A stretch of 64,000 nt of DNA from CAVVSQ01 sp963848825 (GCA_963848825.1 CAWKFA010000009.1:124001-188000); one strand, 5' to 3'; positions 20,542-29,289 are shown, counted from the stretch's first letter. Notes: a model not told the origin generated them from the letters alone. A program made the numbers and translations.

Positions 20542-22056
20542 CTACTTTACCAAGATCTTGGCGGGCGGGCCCCCTGAGCCGAAGTTGTAGAGTTGGAGCT
20601 CAACGGGCCCACGCGCGGCAGCAACGCTCCGGTAAAAATCGGCCGGCGAAGCAACCGGACGACTGTTGACATGGCTGATCACGTCGCCCGGTTTGAGCTG
20701 ACTTTCAGCGGCCTCGCTGCCGATTTGCACATCGGTGATCAAAGCTCCAGCGGGTATATGAAATAGGTGCGGAGGCTGTTGCTGGACCAGCAAGCTGGTG
20801 TCGTCAACGCGTAAGCCGCGGAAGAAGGGGCGATTACCGGTGGACGAGGCGATCCTCTTGCCGATCACGTTGAATTTTCGCAATGTCACCGGCACATTGC
20901 TAACGCGCGTACTGCCGGCGTGCCGGACACGGAGCGTGACTTTGGTACCTGCCAGGCGTGTACCGAGCTGCAGGAAGAGATCGTCCTTTTCGTCTACGGG
21001 ATTGTCGTCGACGGCCAGAATACAGTCTGTTGATTGCAAGTGAGCTTCTTGTTGCGCGGGTGAGCCGGGGACAACGTTTTTGACGACCAGACCATTGCCG
21101 ACCGCCGCCTTCTCGAAACTGATTCCCAAAAAGCCGTATTCGACTTCCTCACCGCGCAGCAGCACATTAATAATGCGGTGCAGCCCGCCGTCTAGTGGCA
21201 GGGCAAAACCGCCGGGTGTATCGCCGCCGTGAATGGCGGCCAGCGCAGTGGTCAAGCCGATCAATTCACCGTTGAGATTCAGCAGGGCACCGCCGCTGCA
21301 CTCCAGCTGCGTGCGTGCGTCCGTTTGGAGCAGGCTGCCGTAGTAATAGAGCGGCTTGATGCGATCTTCTTCCCCGGACGTACCCGGAATACGGCGACGC
21401 GAATTGCTGATGATCCCCCAGGCGGCGCTGGGCTGGCCGCCGTGAAAACCGGCGGCATAAGGGTTCGTTATGGTGAGGGCGAATTGTCCTTTTTGAACTT
21501 TGGCGGCATCGCCAAGTGCGATCGCCGGCAGCGGCAGGAGGCGGGCGTCGCGCAAACGTAAAATAGCCAGGTCGCTTCGCGGGTCGGCCGCGTGAATGTC
21601 CGCGTAGCCAGCCTTGCCGTGCGCCAGACGAACGAAAACCTTGGTAGCATCGCGAACAACGTGGTAATTGGTGAGCACGAGTCCTTTAGGATCAATCACC
21701 ACGCCACTGCCAAATGCTTCCGGAACGTGCCCGGGATCGGCCAGGTCAAGACGCTGTCGCATCAAGAAATGTCTTTGTTGCGAGGCTTCTTCGCCAGCAA
21801 AACCAAGTAGCGTGGGATCAAAGTCGCCGAGCTGGCCTGTGGAGCTGGCATCCGCCGCCTGCCCCGCAAGCCGCTTGTATTCGTCGCTTCGAGAAACCAG
21901 GATGCAAGCGATGGATGGCTCGGCCCGCGCAATGGCCCTTTGCATGACCCGCTGCAGCGCCAGCGTTTGCTCGACGTCGCTATCCTGGCCCTGGACGCTA
22001 CCCGGAAAGGCGAGCGCCAGGGCCGGCAACAGCGTCAAAAAAGCCAAGCGCAACAT
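20542..22056 (-). CDS. Secreted trypsin-like (S1C) serine protease with two PDZ domains
   Basis: A signal peptide (LRLAFLTLLPALALAFPGSV) directs export. The protease domain has the full triad: His132 in TNYHVV, Asp162 in RSDLAILRL and Ser254 in ECSGGALLN. The PDZ modules follow, YGFLGISFEKAAV to VSNVPVTLRKF and FHIPAGALITDVQIGSEAA to the end. HtrA-type proteases degrade or refold damaged envelope proteins. The nucleophile context CSGGA differs from the usual NSGGP. The frame is intact at 504 residues. It lies 28 bp downstream of recA and 4 bp upstream of the sulfatase-like gene, an unusual neighbourhood for recA. Confidence 0.85.
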   Translation of the reverse strand: MLRLAFLTLLPALALAFPGSVQGQDSDVEQTLALQRVMQRAIARAEPSIACILVSRSDEYKRLAGQAADASSTGQLGDFDPTLLGFAGEEASQQRHFLMRQRLDLADPGHVPEAFGSGVVIDPKGLVLTNYHVVRDATKVFVRLAHGKAGYADIHAADPRSDLAILRLRDARLLPLPAIALGDAAKVQKGQFALTITNPYAAGFHGGQPSAAWGIISNSRRRIPGTSGEEDRIKPLYYYGSLLQTDARTQLECSGGALLNLNGELIGLTTALAAIHGGDTPGGFALPLDGGLHRIINVLLRGEEVEYGFLGISFEKAAVGNGLVVKNVVPGSPAQQEAHLQSTDCILAVDDNPVDEKDDLFLQLGTRLAGTKVTLRVRHAGSTRVSNVPVTLRKFNVIGKRIASSTGNRPFFRGLRVDDTSLLVQQQPPHLFHIPAGALITDVQIGSEAAESQLKPGDVISHVNSRPVASPADFYRSVAAARGPVELQLYNFGSGGPPAKILVK

Positions 22057-22083
22057 AGAACGTGCCTCCGGAAACGGGGCTCG

Positions 22084-23202
22084 CTAGGATTCCACGGCCG
22101 CGGCTTGGCGTTTCCTTGGGGCTTCCGCCTTACCTTCCGGTTTGCCCTCCGGCTTCGCCGGCGGCTCCTGAACTTCCCCGTTCCTGCTGGGATCATTTGT
22201 CGGCGTGGCCATGCCAATGAGGCCCCTTTTGACCAGTATTTTTTGGGTCAATTCTTCCATGAGCGCCGGATTGTCACGCAGATATTGCTTGGCATTTTCG
22301 CGCCCCTGTCCCAGGCGGAGATCCCCGTAATTAACCCACGAGCCACTCTTTTCAATGAATTTATCCTCGATCGCCAGGTCGAGCAAGTCCCCCTCGCGGC
22401 TGATGCCATGATCATGCATGAGATCGAACTCGGCCTGTTTGAACGGCGGCGCGACCTTGTTCTTGACCACTTTCACGCGCGTGCGCGAGCCGACGGTTTC
22501 CTCACCTTCTTTCACCTGCGTGATCTTGCGAACGTCCAGCCGGACGGAACAATAGAACTTGAGCGCCAGGCCGCCCGATGTCGTTTCGGGGTTGCCGAAC
22601 ATGACGCCGATTTTTTGGCGTAGCTGGTTGATGAAGATTACAATCGTCTTGGTGCGTGATATGGCCGGATTGAGAATACGTAGCGCCTGGCTCATGAGGC
22701 GTGCCTGCAAACCAACGTGCGAATCGCCGATTTCTCCCTCGACTTCCGATTTCGGGACCAGGGCGGCGACCGAATCGATCACGATAATGTCTACGGCGTT
22801 GGATTTGACCAACATCTCGGCAATCTTGAGCGCCTCTTCCGCGTTGGAGGGTTGGCTGATGAGCAGCCCTTCAAGATCGACCCCAACGCGCTTGGCCCAG
22901 CTGGGATCAAGCGCATGTTCGGCGTCGATAAATGCCGCCACCCCGCCCAAACGTTGGGCCTGGGCGACCGCGTGCAGTGCGACGGTCGTTTTGCCACTTG
23001 ATTCCGGGCCAAAAATCTCGATAATTCGGCCGCGCGGCAAACCTTTTCCCCCTAAAGCTATATCAAGACTAAGAGCACCCGTGGAAATTCCCTGCACGTC
23101 CATGGCGGTGCTTTCACCCAGCTGCATAATCGAGCCTTTGCCGAATTGCTTCTCGATTTGCTGGAGGGCGTTCCGAAGTTCCCGATCCATTGTGTCTGCC
23201 AC
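22084..23202 (-). CDS. recA: Recombinase RecA
   Basis: RecA coats single-stranded DNA, drives strand exchange and promotes LexA self-cleavage. Walker A GPESSGKT, IIVIDSVAALVPKSEVEG, the L1/L2 region (QKIGVMFGNPETTSGG) and VKVVKNKVAPPFKQAEFD are all present, and a Lys/Pro/Glu-rich tail (KPEGKPEGKAEAPRK) ends the protein. I start at the GTG at 23202: AAGGAG lies 6 nt upstream and the product then begins like other RecAs; a longer ATG reading at 23247 has no such site. The frame is intact, about 372 residues. No recX follows; a secreted protease does. A perfect palindrome sits upstream. Confidence 0.97.
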   Translation of the reverse strand: MADTMDRELRNALQQIEKQFGKGSIMQLGESTAMDVQGISTGALSLDIALGGKGLPRGRIIEIFGPESSGKTTVALHAVAQAQRLGGVAAFIDAEHALDPSWAKRVGVDLEGLLISQPSNAEEALKIAEMLVKSNAVDIIVIDSVAALVPKSEVEGEIGDSHVGLQARLMSQALRILNPAISRTKTIVIFINQLRQKIGVMFGNPETTSGGLALKFYCSVRLDVRKITQVKEGEETVGSRTRVKVVKNKVAPPFKQAEFDLMHDHGISREGDLLDLAIEDKFIEKSGSWVNYGDLRLGQGRENAKQYLRDNPALMEELTQKILVKRGLIGMATPTNDPSRNGEVQEPPAKPEGKPEGKAEAPRKRQAAAVES

Positions 23203-23274
23203 TGGAGTCTCCTTAAAGTTGGGGGAAAAATTTAAGGCAAACCGCATTTTGCGGCACCGGAGCTATTATCGAAA

Positions 23275-23296
23275 GTGTACATGTGTCAATGTACAC
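23275..23296 (-). promoter_or_regulatory. Candidate SOS operator upstream of recA
   Basis: GTGTACAT (23275-23282) and ATGTACAC (23289-23296) form a perfect 8-bp inverted repeat with a 6-bp spacer, 73-94 nt before the recA start. On the minus strand TTGACA falls inside it and GATAAT lies just downstream, so it overlaps a plausible promoter although the -35/-10 spacing is short (13-15 bp). It fits a dimeric repressor such as LexA by position; it is neither the E. coli (CTGT-N8-ACAG) nor the Bacillus box. Confidence 0.55.
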
Positions 23297-23560
23297 CTTA
23301 AATTCAAAAAAACAAGCTGTGGTTGGCTGCCATTTGGGGTCTTTTAAGGCCTGTTTAGGCGATTCGGTACCGCGTCCAACGGGAAAATCGTTTCAGGAAA
23401 ACTTTGCGGTGAAGGGGTTTAGGTCCTTTACCGGTGCCTGGCGCGCGGTTAATATGGGTAAATGTTCTCTTCGCGCCAATCAAAACAGGGAATGAACCGC
23501 GAAAATCCAGCCCGCGGCATGGCGCTCGATTGTTATTAGCAAGATAGAAAGCAGGCTATT
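23297..23560. other. Intergenic stretch between recA and the SDR gene
   Basis: Apart from the palindrome to its left I see no gene, RNA or strong hairpin here. It presumably holds the promoter of the plus-strand SDR gene, but no convincing -35/-10 pair stands out. Confidence 0.4.
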
Positions 23561-24253
23561 GTGGCGCGGAATCAACCGAAGGTGATCGTTTTGACGGGGG
23601 CCAATCGTGGGTTGGGTTTGGCCATGGTGGAGAAATTTGTCGAGTTAGGGCATACGGTGCTCGGCTGCGGACGGTCCCGCGAGGGCGCGGAAAACCTGCG
23701 TCGCAAGTTTCGACCTCCCCATGAATTCGCAGCCGTCAACGTGGCTTACGAAAGCCAGGTTGAGCCCTGGGCCGCGCGGCTGTTGTCAACCCATGGAGCG
23801 CCCGATCTACTTATCAATAACGCCGGCGTCATCAATCAAAACGCGCCGCTCTGGCAAGTGCCGGCTGACGAATTCGACCGGGTCCTGGATGTCAACGTAA
23901 AGGGCGTGGCTAACGTGATCCGCCATTTCGTGCCGGCCATGGTGGCGCGCAAGGTCGGCGTGATCGTCAACTTCAGTTCCGGCTGGGGCCGATCCGTGGC
24001 TGCCGACGTAGCACCTTATTGCGCCAGCAAATGGGCCATCGAAGGAATGACCCTGGCTCTCGCCGAAGAGCTACCTCGACCCATGGCTGCCGTCCCCTTG
24101 AACCCCGGCATCATCGACACGGACATGCTGCGTAGCTGTTTCGGCGGCACGGCCAGCCGCTATCCGTCGCCGGCCAAATGGGTGGATAAAGCAGTCGCTT
24201 TCATTTTGGCGCTGAACTCTCGCGATAATGGCAAGTCGCTGTCCGTTTCTTAA
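23561..24253 (+). CDS. Short-chain dehydrogenase/reductase
   Basis: The classical SDR landmarks are present: TGANRGLGLAMVE for NAD(P) binding, NNAG in LLINNAGVI, the catalytic Ser in VNFSSGWG and YCASK with the Tyr and Lys. The dinucleotide loop GCGRSREGAENL, with Arg after strand 2, suggests NADP(H). The substrate cannot be read. A GTG start is used (no better ATG), with a weak purine-rich site upstream. The frame is intact at 230 residues, slightly short of the usual 250. It stands alone, with a strong terminator 28 bp beyond its stop. Confidence 0.85.
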   Translation: MARNQPKVIVLTGANRGLGLAMVEKFVELGHTVLGCGRSREGAENLRRKFRPPHEFAAVNVAYESQVEPWAARLLSTHGAPDLLINNAGVINQNAPLWQVPADEFDRVLDVNVKGVANVIRHFVPAMVARKVGVIVNFSSGWGRSVAADVAPYCASKWAIEGMTLALAEELPRPMAAVPLNPGIIDTDMLRSCFGGTASRYPSPAKWVDKAVAFILALNSRDNGKSLSVS

Positions 24254-24281
24254 AGCTGACTGCGCCCGGCTTTAAGTAGAC

Positions 24282-24329
24282 AAAAGTCGGCGAGATTTCG
24301 GACGGTTGCCCGAAGTCTCGCCGACTTTT
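24282..24329. terminator. Bidirectional intrinsic terminator
   Basis: AAAAGTCGGCGAGA (24282-24295) pairs perfectly with TCTCGCCGACTTTT (24316-24329) around a 20-nt loop. The A/T ends give U-tracts in both directions, fitting its place between the convergent SDR and Cys-rich lipoprotein genes. Confidence 0.85.
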
Positions 24330-24359
24330 CTATTAAGTTACTCCGAGGGTGACGGAGTG

Positions 24360-24739
24360 CTAATTGCCGCAACAATTCTGGCCGGCATTGGTAACGGCGC
24401 CGTTGGCAGCCGCGCCACCGCGGGTCGCGGCATTCGCGCCGAAATGAGGCGGCTTGGGCTCGCATGGCTCACCAAAAAACGTTCGGCAAGACCCGAAAAT
24501 GAACGTCATGTAGGAACGGCAGTTCCGGCAGCCCATCTGATTGAGATCGCCATTGCAGCATAAGCCATGACTGTTAAATAACGCGTGCCCTGGACGCGCC
24601 GCCGGGGCTCCGTCGACGCCCGAGACGACTACCACTTCTGGGCTGCCGTAGAACTGGGCAGGGGTTTGCGCCACAGGTTCGAACCCGACAGGCAGCAGCA
24701 ACCCACCAAAACGAGCAAGCCGAGCCGTTTCTTAGTCAT
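24360..24739 (-). CDS. Small Cys-rich lipoprotein, frameshifted
   Basis: TKKRLGLLVLVGCCCL is a lipoprotein signal with a lipobox-like LVGC. After a frame change near 24690 the sequence continues as PVGFEPVAQTPAQFYGSPEV, then a Cys-rich core: GLCCNGDLNQMGCRNCRSYM and GSCRTFFGEPC, ending in AGQNCCGN. I count about ten cysteines after the signal, consistent with disulfides outside the cytoplasm. I do not recognise the family. It is convergent with the SDR gene at a shared terminator, and GGAG lies about 10 nt before the ATG at 24739. A chance ORF is possible, but the signal peptide and even Cys spacing argue for a gene. Confidence 0.55.
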
Positions 24740-24937
24740 CTTGGGTCTCTCCAAAAAAGCCAACTTACCCACAGGCCCTTTTGGTTTTGGACCTCTTGGG
24801 CCTCTAAGAATCCTTGGAAATATCGGCAAAGGTTAAGCAGGGAATTAAGAGGCCGTAGAGTGGGAATAAAAATGAGAACGACGGTGAGGGAAGATATACC
24901 GCCTGAACCGGTTAATTGGGCTTTCAAACCTGCGAGA

Positions 24938-25687
24938 TTATTCTCCGCCGACCAGGCAAGCTTTGAGGTAATCGCGATTGAGTTGCGTGATAAACTGAAC
25001 GCTGATCTCCTTGGGACAGGCGGCTTCGCATTCATAATAATTCGTGCAGTGGCCAAAGCCTTCCTGATCGTGCCGGGCTACCATTTTTTGGACGCGCTGC
25101 AGGCGCTCGGGCTGGCCCTGTGGCAAGTTGGCGAGATGGGCCACCTTGGCCGACAAAAAGAGCATCGCGGAAGCATTCTTGCAGGCTGCCACACAGGCAC
25201 CGCAGCCAATACACTCGGCCGCGTCCATGGCGGCTTCCGCGTTGGGCTTGGCTACCGGCAGGGCATTGCCGTCTTGAGCGCCGCCAGTGCTCACGGAGAC
25301 ATAACCGCCCGCCTGTATTATCCGGTCGAAGGCGGAACGATCCACGATCAAATCACGCAGCACGGGAAAGGCGCGGGCACGCCATGGTTCGATGGTGATG
25401 CTCTCGCCGTCGGCGAACTTGCACATGTGCAGCTGGCAAACCGTCGTGCCACTCTCGGGCCCATGCGGCATGCCATTGACCATCAAGGAGCAGGTTCCGC
25501 AAATCCCTTCACGGCAATCGCTGTCAAAGGCGATCGGTTCCTTACCTTCCTTCGTAAGGCCTTGATTGACGATGTCCAGCATCTCCAAAAAGGACATGTC
25601 AGGGCTAACCTCCCGGGCGAGATAAGTCTCCATATGGCCATGATCGGCGCTGTTCTTTTGGCGCCAGACGTGCAAAGTAAGGTTCAT
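24938..25687 (-). CDS. sdhB: Succinate dehydrogenase/fumarate reductase iron-sulfur subunit
   Basis: SdhB carries electrons from the FAD of SdhA to the quinone site. The 2Fe-2S motif is CREGICGTCSLMVNG with a fourth Cys in TTVCQLHMC, and the C-terminal 4Fe-4S/3Fe-4S binding segments are CIGCGACVAACKNAS and CEAACP. The 250-residue length is usual for the SdhCAB (b558) type. It follows sdhA by about 50 bp in the order C-A-B. The frame is intact. Confidence 0.95.
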   Translation of the reverse strand: MNLTLHVWRQKNSADHGHMETYLAREVSPDMSFLEMLDIVNQGLTKEGKEPIAFDSDCREGICGTCSLMVNGMPHGPESGTTVCQLHMCKFADGESITIEPWRARAFPVLRDLIVDRSAFDRIIQAGGYVSVSTGGAQDGNALPVAKPNAEAAMDAAECIGCGACVAACKNASAMLFLSAKVAHLANLPQGQPERLQRVQKMVARHDQEGFGHCTNYYECEAACPKEISVQFITQLNRDYLKACLVGGE

Positions 25688-25737
25688 CGAAAAGCTCTTG
25701 AGTTATCCCGGGTTCCGAACCGGTAGTTGCCTAAAGC

Positions 25738-27651
25738 CTATTTATAACTGCGAACGCTCGGATGCGCGACTTCCCACGTCAAAGGTTCGACATTACGAAC
25801 CGGCTCTTTGCCCTCGCCCGCATATTCCCAGGCGGCCACATGGCAAAAGTTCTCATCGTCCCGTTTGGCTTCGCCGTCGGAATATTGATATTCCTCGCGG
25901 AAATGGCCGCCGCACGATTCCTCGCGCCGTAGCGCATCGAGGGCCAAGAGCTCGCCGAACTCCATGAAATCCGCCACACGGCCGGCATATTCCAGCGATT
26001 GATTGAGGTCCTGCGCGGAGCCGGGCACACGTACGTTCTGCCAGAACTCCGCCCGCAGGGCCTGAACCTTTTGAATCGTGAGTTCCAGGCTCTGCCTGGT
26101 GCGGGCCATGCCGCAATTTTCCCACATCACCTTGCCCAGGTCGCGATGGAGCTCCGCCGCGGTCTTTTGACCCTTGATGGACAACAATTTCGCCGTGCGT
26201 GCGGCCACGTCCGCCTCGGCCTTTTTGAACTCCGGATGATCTGTCGACAGCCGATCCTGTTTGGTTGAGCCAAAATAGCTGCCCAGCGTGTACGGAATGA
26301 CGAAATAGCCGTCGGCCAAACCCTGCATGAGGGCGCTGGCGCCAAGCCGATTGGCGCCATGATCGGAGAAATTGGCCTCACCGAGTACGAAGAGCCCGGG
26401 AATACTGGACATCAAGTTGTAATCGACCCAAAGCCCGCCCATGGTGTAATGAAGGGCCGGATAAATTCGCATGGGCTGCTGATAGCCATTTTCGCCCGTG
26501 ATGCGCTCGTACATTTCAAAAAGGTTGCCGTACTTTTCTTCAACCTTGTCTTTGCCAAGGCGGCCGATCGCATCTTTGAAGTCCAGGTAGACGCCAAGTC
26601 CGCCGGGACCGACGCCGCGGCCCTCGTCACAGGCTTGCTTGGCCGCGCGCGAAGCGATATCGCGCGGGGCGAGGTTGCCGTAGCTGGGATATTTCCGTTC
26701 CAGGTAATAATCCCGTTCCTTTTCAGGAATGTCACGCGGATGACGTTTATCGCCCTTTTGGAGCGGTACCCAGATGCGGCCATCGTTACGAAGCGATTCG
26801 GACATCAGGGTCAATTTGGATTGGTGATCGCCGGACACGGGGATGCAGGTTGGATGAATCTGGGTATAGCAGGGATTGGCGAAAGCGGCACCCTTCTTGT
26901 AAGCGCGATAGGTGGCAGTGACATTGCAGCCGACGGCATTGGTCGACAGAAAATAAACGTTGCAATAGCCGCCAGAGGCCAGAATCACGGCATCGGCGGA
27001 GTGGGACTCGATTTTGCCGTTTTCCAGGTTGCGGGTGACGATGCCGCGTGCTCGGCCCCCCTCGACCACCAGATCGAGCATTTCAGTGCGCGGGTGCATG
27101 AGCACTCTGCCGGCCGCTATCTGCCTGCACAAGGCCTGATAAGCGCCGAGAAGCAATTGTTGCCCCGTTTGTCCGCGGCAGTAGAAGGTCCGCGATACCT
27201 GCGCGCCGCCGAATGAACGGTTATCCAGCAGGCCTCCGTATTCACGGGCGAACGGAACCCCCTGGGCGACACACTGGTCGATGATATTTCGACTAACTTC
27301 GGCAAGGCGATAAACATTCGCCTCGCGCGACCGGAAGTCCCCACCCTTGATGGTGTCATAGAAGAGGCGATAAACGCTATCACCGTCGTTTTGATAATTC
27401 TTGGCGGCATTGATGCCGCCCTGGGCGGCAATGCTGTGTGCCCGGCGTGGGCTGTCCTGATAGCAGAACGAAGAAACATTGTAGCCAAGTTCCGCTAACG
27501 TCGCCGCCGCCGCACCTCCCGCCAGACCGGTACCCACGACAATGACGTGGTACTTGCGTTTGTTGGCCGGATTGACCAGCTTACATTCCGACTTGAAACG
27601 AGCCCATTTCTCCGTGAGGGGACCGGGAGGCACCTGCGCGTCAAGTTTCAT
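25738..27651 (-). CDS. sdhA: Succinate dehydrogenase flavoprotein subunit
   Basis: SdhA oxidises succinate to fumarate using covalent FAD. The N-terminal FAD fold is VIVVGTGLAGGAAAATLAEL, the flavinylation region is RRAHSIAAQGGINAAKNYQN, and the active-site blocks HPTCIPVSGDH, HYTMGGLWVDYNL and GANRLGASALMQG are intact. 637 residues, the longer form typical of SdhCAB enzymes with a single membrane subunit. Middle gene of the minus-strand sdhCAB operon. Confidence 0.97.
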   Translation of the reverse strand: MKLDAQVPPGPLTEKWARFKSECKLVNPANKRKYHVIVVGTGLAGGAAAATLAELGYNVSSFCYQDSPRRAHSIAAQGGINAAKNYQNDGDSVYRLFYDTIKGGDFRSREANVYRLAEVSRNIIDQCVAQGVPFAREYGGLLDNRSFGGAQVSRTFYCRGQTGQQLLLGAYQALCRQIAAGRVLMHPRTEMLDLVVEGGRARGIVTRNLENGKIESHSADAVILASGGYCNVYFLSTNAVGCNVTATYRAYKKGAAFANPCYTQIHPTCIPVSGDHQSKLTLMSESLRNDGRIWVPLQKGDKRHPRDIPEKERDYYLERKYPSYGNLAPRDIASRAAKQACDEGRGVGPGGLGVYLDFKDAIGRLGKDKVEEKYGNLFEMYERITGENGYQQPMRIYPALHYTMGGLWVDYNLMSSIPGLFVLGEANFSDHGANRLGASALMQGLADGYFVIPYTLGSYFGSTKQDRLSTDHPEFKKAEADVAARTAKLLSIKGQKTAAELHRDLGKVMWENCGMARTRQSLELTIQKVQALRAEFWQNVRVPGSAQDLNQSLEYAGRVADFMEFGELLALDALRREESCGGHFREEYQYSDGEAKRDDENFCHVAAWEYAGEGKEPVRNVEPLTWEVAHPSVRSYK

Positions 27652-27715
27652 GAAAAATCGCCCTTAAAAATCCCAAATATACGAGAACAGGAAGGCATGG
27701 CCGCCCGACTCACGC

Positions 27716-28504
27716 TTACCCCGGAAGAACCCCTGGGGGCAACGTTATGGCTCCAACCCAGACGGCGACCACAATCGCTATATTGCCCAGGCCCACCGCC
27801 AGCGCCACGGCCCAGCTGAGTAAGCGAATGGTCGGCTGCCAGCGAGGGCTATTGGCCCCCAATGTCTGAAAAACGCTGGCGACTCCATGACTTAAATGCA
27901 TGAGCAAAAAGAGCTGGCCAACGATGTACAGTACCGCGATCAGTGGATTCTGGAAGCCCAGTACCGTCATGGAGTAAACATCGTGCAAATCGTTGTCCAT
28001 CAGGTCGTGATAGCGTACCGGCTCGCCGTTTACTCTGGCGGTGCCGATCCACCCAAAGGTGTAATGGGCCAGGTGGAAAAGCAAAAATATGAAGATGATG
28101 ACTCCCGTGTGCAGCATAAAGCGTGATGCCACACTGGCCTGGATGGTCTGCTCCCGAACGTAGGCAATGGGCCTCGCCTCGGCCGCGCGCCATTTCAGGC
28201 GAATCGAGTAAACCATGTGCAAGATGAGCAAGGCCAGAAGTCCGAACCGAGCCGCCCAGAGGCCAGGTCCGAGGTCCTTGAGAAATTTGGCGTAATGGTT
28301 GAGTTTATCCCGGCCCAGGAAAAGCTGCAGATTGCCCACCATGTGCATTATCACGAAGCCAGTAAGTCCGATGCCGGTGAGGGCCACAACGAATTTGCCG
28401 CCAACGGACGTCCGGAGGATCATGTTGAGCCAGGCAACAGCACCCTGGCCCGATGGATTCGAATTGGTTTTCTGCTCGCGCTTGGTGGGGACTGCGGAAG
28501 TCAT
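27716..28504 (-). CDS. sdhC: Succinate dehydrogenase cytochrome b558 subunit
   Basis: One membrane subunit with five predicted spans (around FVVALTGIGLTGFVIMHMVG, FGLLALLILHMVYSI, FMLHTGVIIFIFLLFHLAHY, PLIAVLYIVGQLFLLMHLSH and the C-terminal segment). Conserved His residues in spans 1-4 (HMVGN, LHMVYS, FHLAHY, MHLSHG) fit a di-haem b558 anchor that passes electrons to menaquinone. It heads sdhCAB; its promoter should lie in the repeat-bearing gap to the right. Start at 28504 lacks a clear Shine-Dalgarno site. Confidence 0.93.
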   Translation of the reverse strand: MTSAVPTKREQKTNSNPSGQGAVAWLNMILRTSVGGKFVVALTGIGLTGFVIMHMVGNLQLFLGRDKLNHYAKFLKDLGPGLWAARFGLLALLILHMVYSIRLKWRAAEARPIAYVREQTIQASVASRFMLHTGVIIFIFLLFHLAHYTFGWIGTARVNGEPVRYHDLMDNDLHDVYSMTVLGFQNPLIAVLYIVGQLFLLMHLSHGVASVFQTLGANSPRWQPTIRLLSWAVALAVGLGNIAIVVAVWVGAITLPPGVLPG

Positions 28505-28627
28505 GATGGGTTACGAGGTCCGGTAGTTTAGGGGCTCTTCAGTCATTCTATACGGCCGCGCTGGCTTCGGCAGTGCCCTTGTCGGAGCGAAGGGTGGCAG
28601 GGCGTGGCTAAATAGTCTGGTTGCAGC

Positions 28628-28732
28628 TAGCAGCCCGTTGAAAAAGGGGTCAGACCCCCTTGAAGCGAGCAGAGTTTTCAACGTTTTTGTAGGGTAACGA
28701 AGGGGTCTGACCCCTTTTTCAACGGGCTGCTA
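28628..28732. repeat. REP/MITE-like element with 31-bp perfect inverted ends
   Basis: Bases 28628-28658 and 28702-28732 are exact reverse complements. Each arm starts TAGCAGCCCGTTG, has an A5 and ends in GGGGTCAGACCCC, itself a near-palindrome. The 43-bp centre is unremarkable. Such intergenic palindromes are often mobilised by REP-associated transposases. There is no transposase gene in the window. Confidence 0.75.
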
Positions 28733-28916
28733 GGCGATTCGGGTGAGCTGAGGCCTTCTTTTTACTGGCAGGAGGCTAAGCGCGTATCACCGTTAGTTTG
28801 TGCGTCGTAAGCCTCCGGGGTTTCTGGCGTCCATGGCGGACTGCCAACCGAACGGCAAAACAAGTTACCGTTCCTGGCGACGCGGCGGCGGCTATGCCAC
28901 GCAGTCCCGCCGCATA

Positions 28917-28964
28917 GCAAAATGGTATGCAAAATGGTATGCAAAATGGTATGCAAAATGGTAT
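28917..28964. repeat. Four 12-bp tandem repeats (GCAAAATGGTAT)
   Basis: Four exact copies of GCAAAATGGTAT run head to tail; an inverted partial copy (GCATACATACCATTTT) follows at about 28993-29008, so the end of the array can pair with it. The length is a multiple of three, giving a repeating four-residue peptide in every frame, an artefact of the repeat. Confidence 0.85.
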
Positions 28965-29289
28965 GCGTCGTGGCGGGGGGTGCCCGGTGCACGCATACAT
29001 ACCATTTTTACAGGCGAGTATCCTCAATGGCACCCGGCGCGCGATGGTGTCGTAAAACATCTCCGGATGTCCGCTGGTCTGTCATGTCCGCCCTGGTCTG
29101 TGTACGGAATGCCAGCCAGTGGTCTGCCTAGTGGTCCCAAACCTCATCCCCCAGAATCGGTGGCCACACCCGGGAGGCATGACGGTCGCGACAGCGGGAT
29201 TGACCGTCGAATCGCCCTTTGTTATCACGCCTCGCTTGAAGCGGGCGGCGCCAGCAAGCGCCTCTCGCCAGGGAGCGCATGAGGTGACG

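Larger units (their letters stand above)
28505..29289. other. Gene-free 785-bp stretch holding repeats
   Basis: It separates divergent sdhC and the lipoprotein gene at 29290. It holds a 105-bp element with perfect 31-bp inverted ends, a short inverted repeat GGAGGCT/AGCCTCC (28771-28777 and 28810-28816), and four 12-bp tandem repeats with an inverted partial copy. The open frames here encode only repeat-derived or low-quality peptides, so I call no gene. Confidence 0.6.

Noticed and set aside
24860..25726. Long plus-strand frame over sdhB
   Set aside because: Antisense shadow; the minus strand encodes an unmistakable SdhB.
26359..27216. 285-codon plus-strand frame over sdhA
   Set aside because: Antisense shadow of SdhA with no recognisable motif.
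28917..28964. Plasmid-type replication origin
   Set aside because: Iteron-like repeats alone are not enough: no rep gene, DnaA boxes or AT-rich unwinding element in the vicinity, and the surrounding genes are chromosomal housekeeping.
28800..29282. 160-residue open frame with AKWY repeats
   Set aside because: The repeated peptide arises from the 12-bp tandem DNA repeat in any frame; no start signal or family resemblance.
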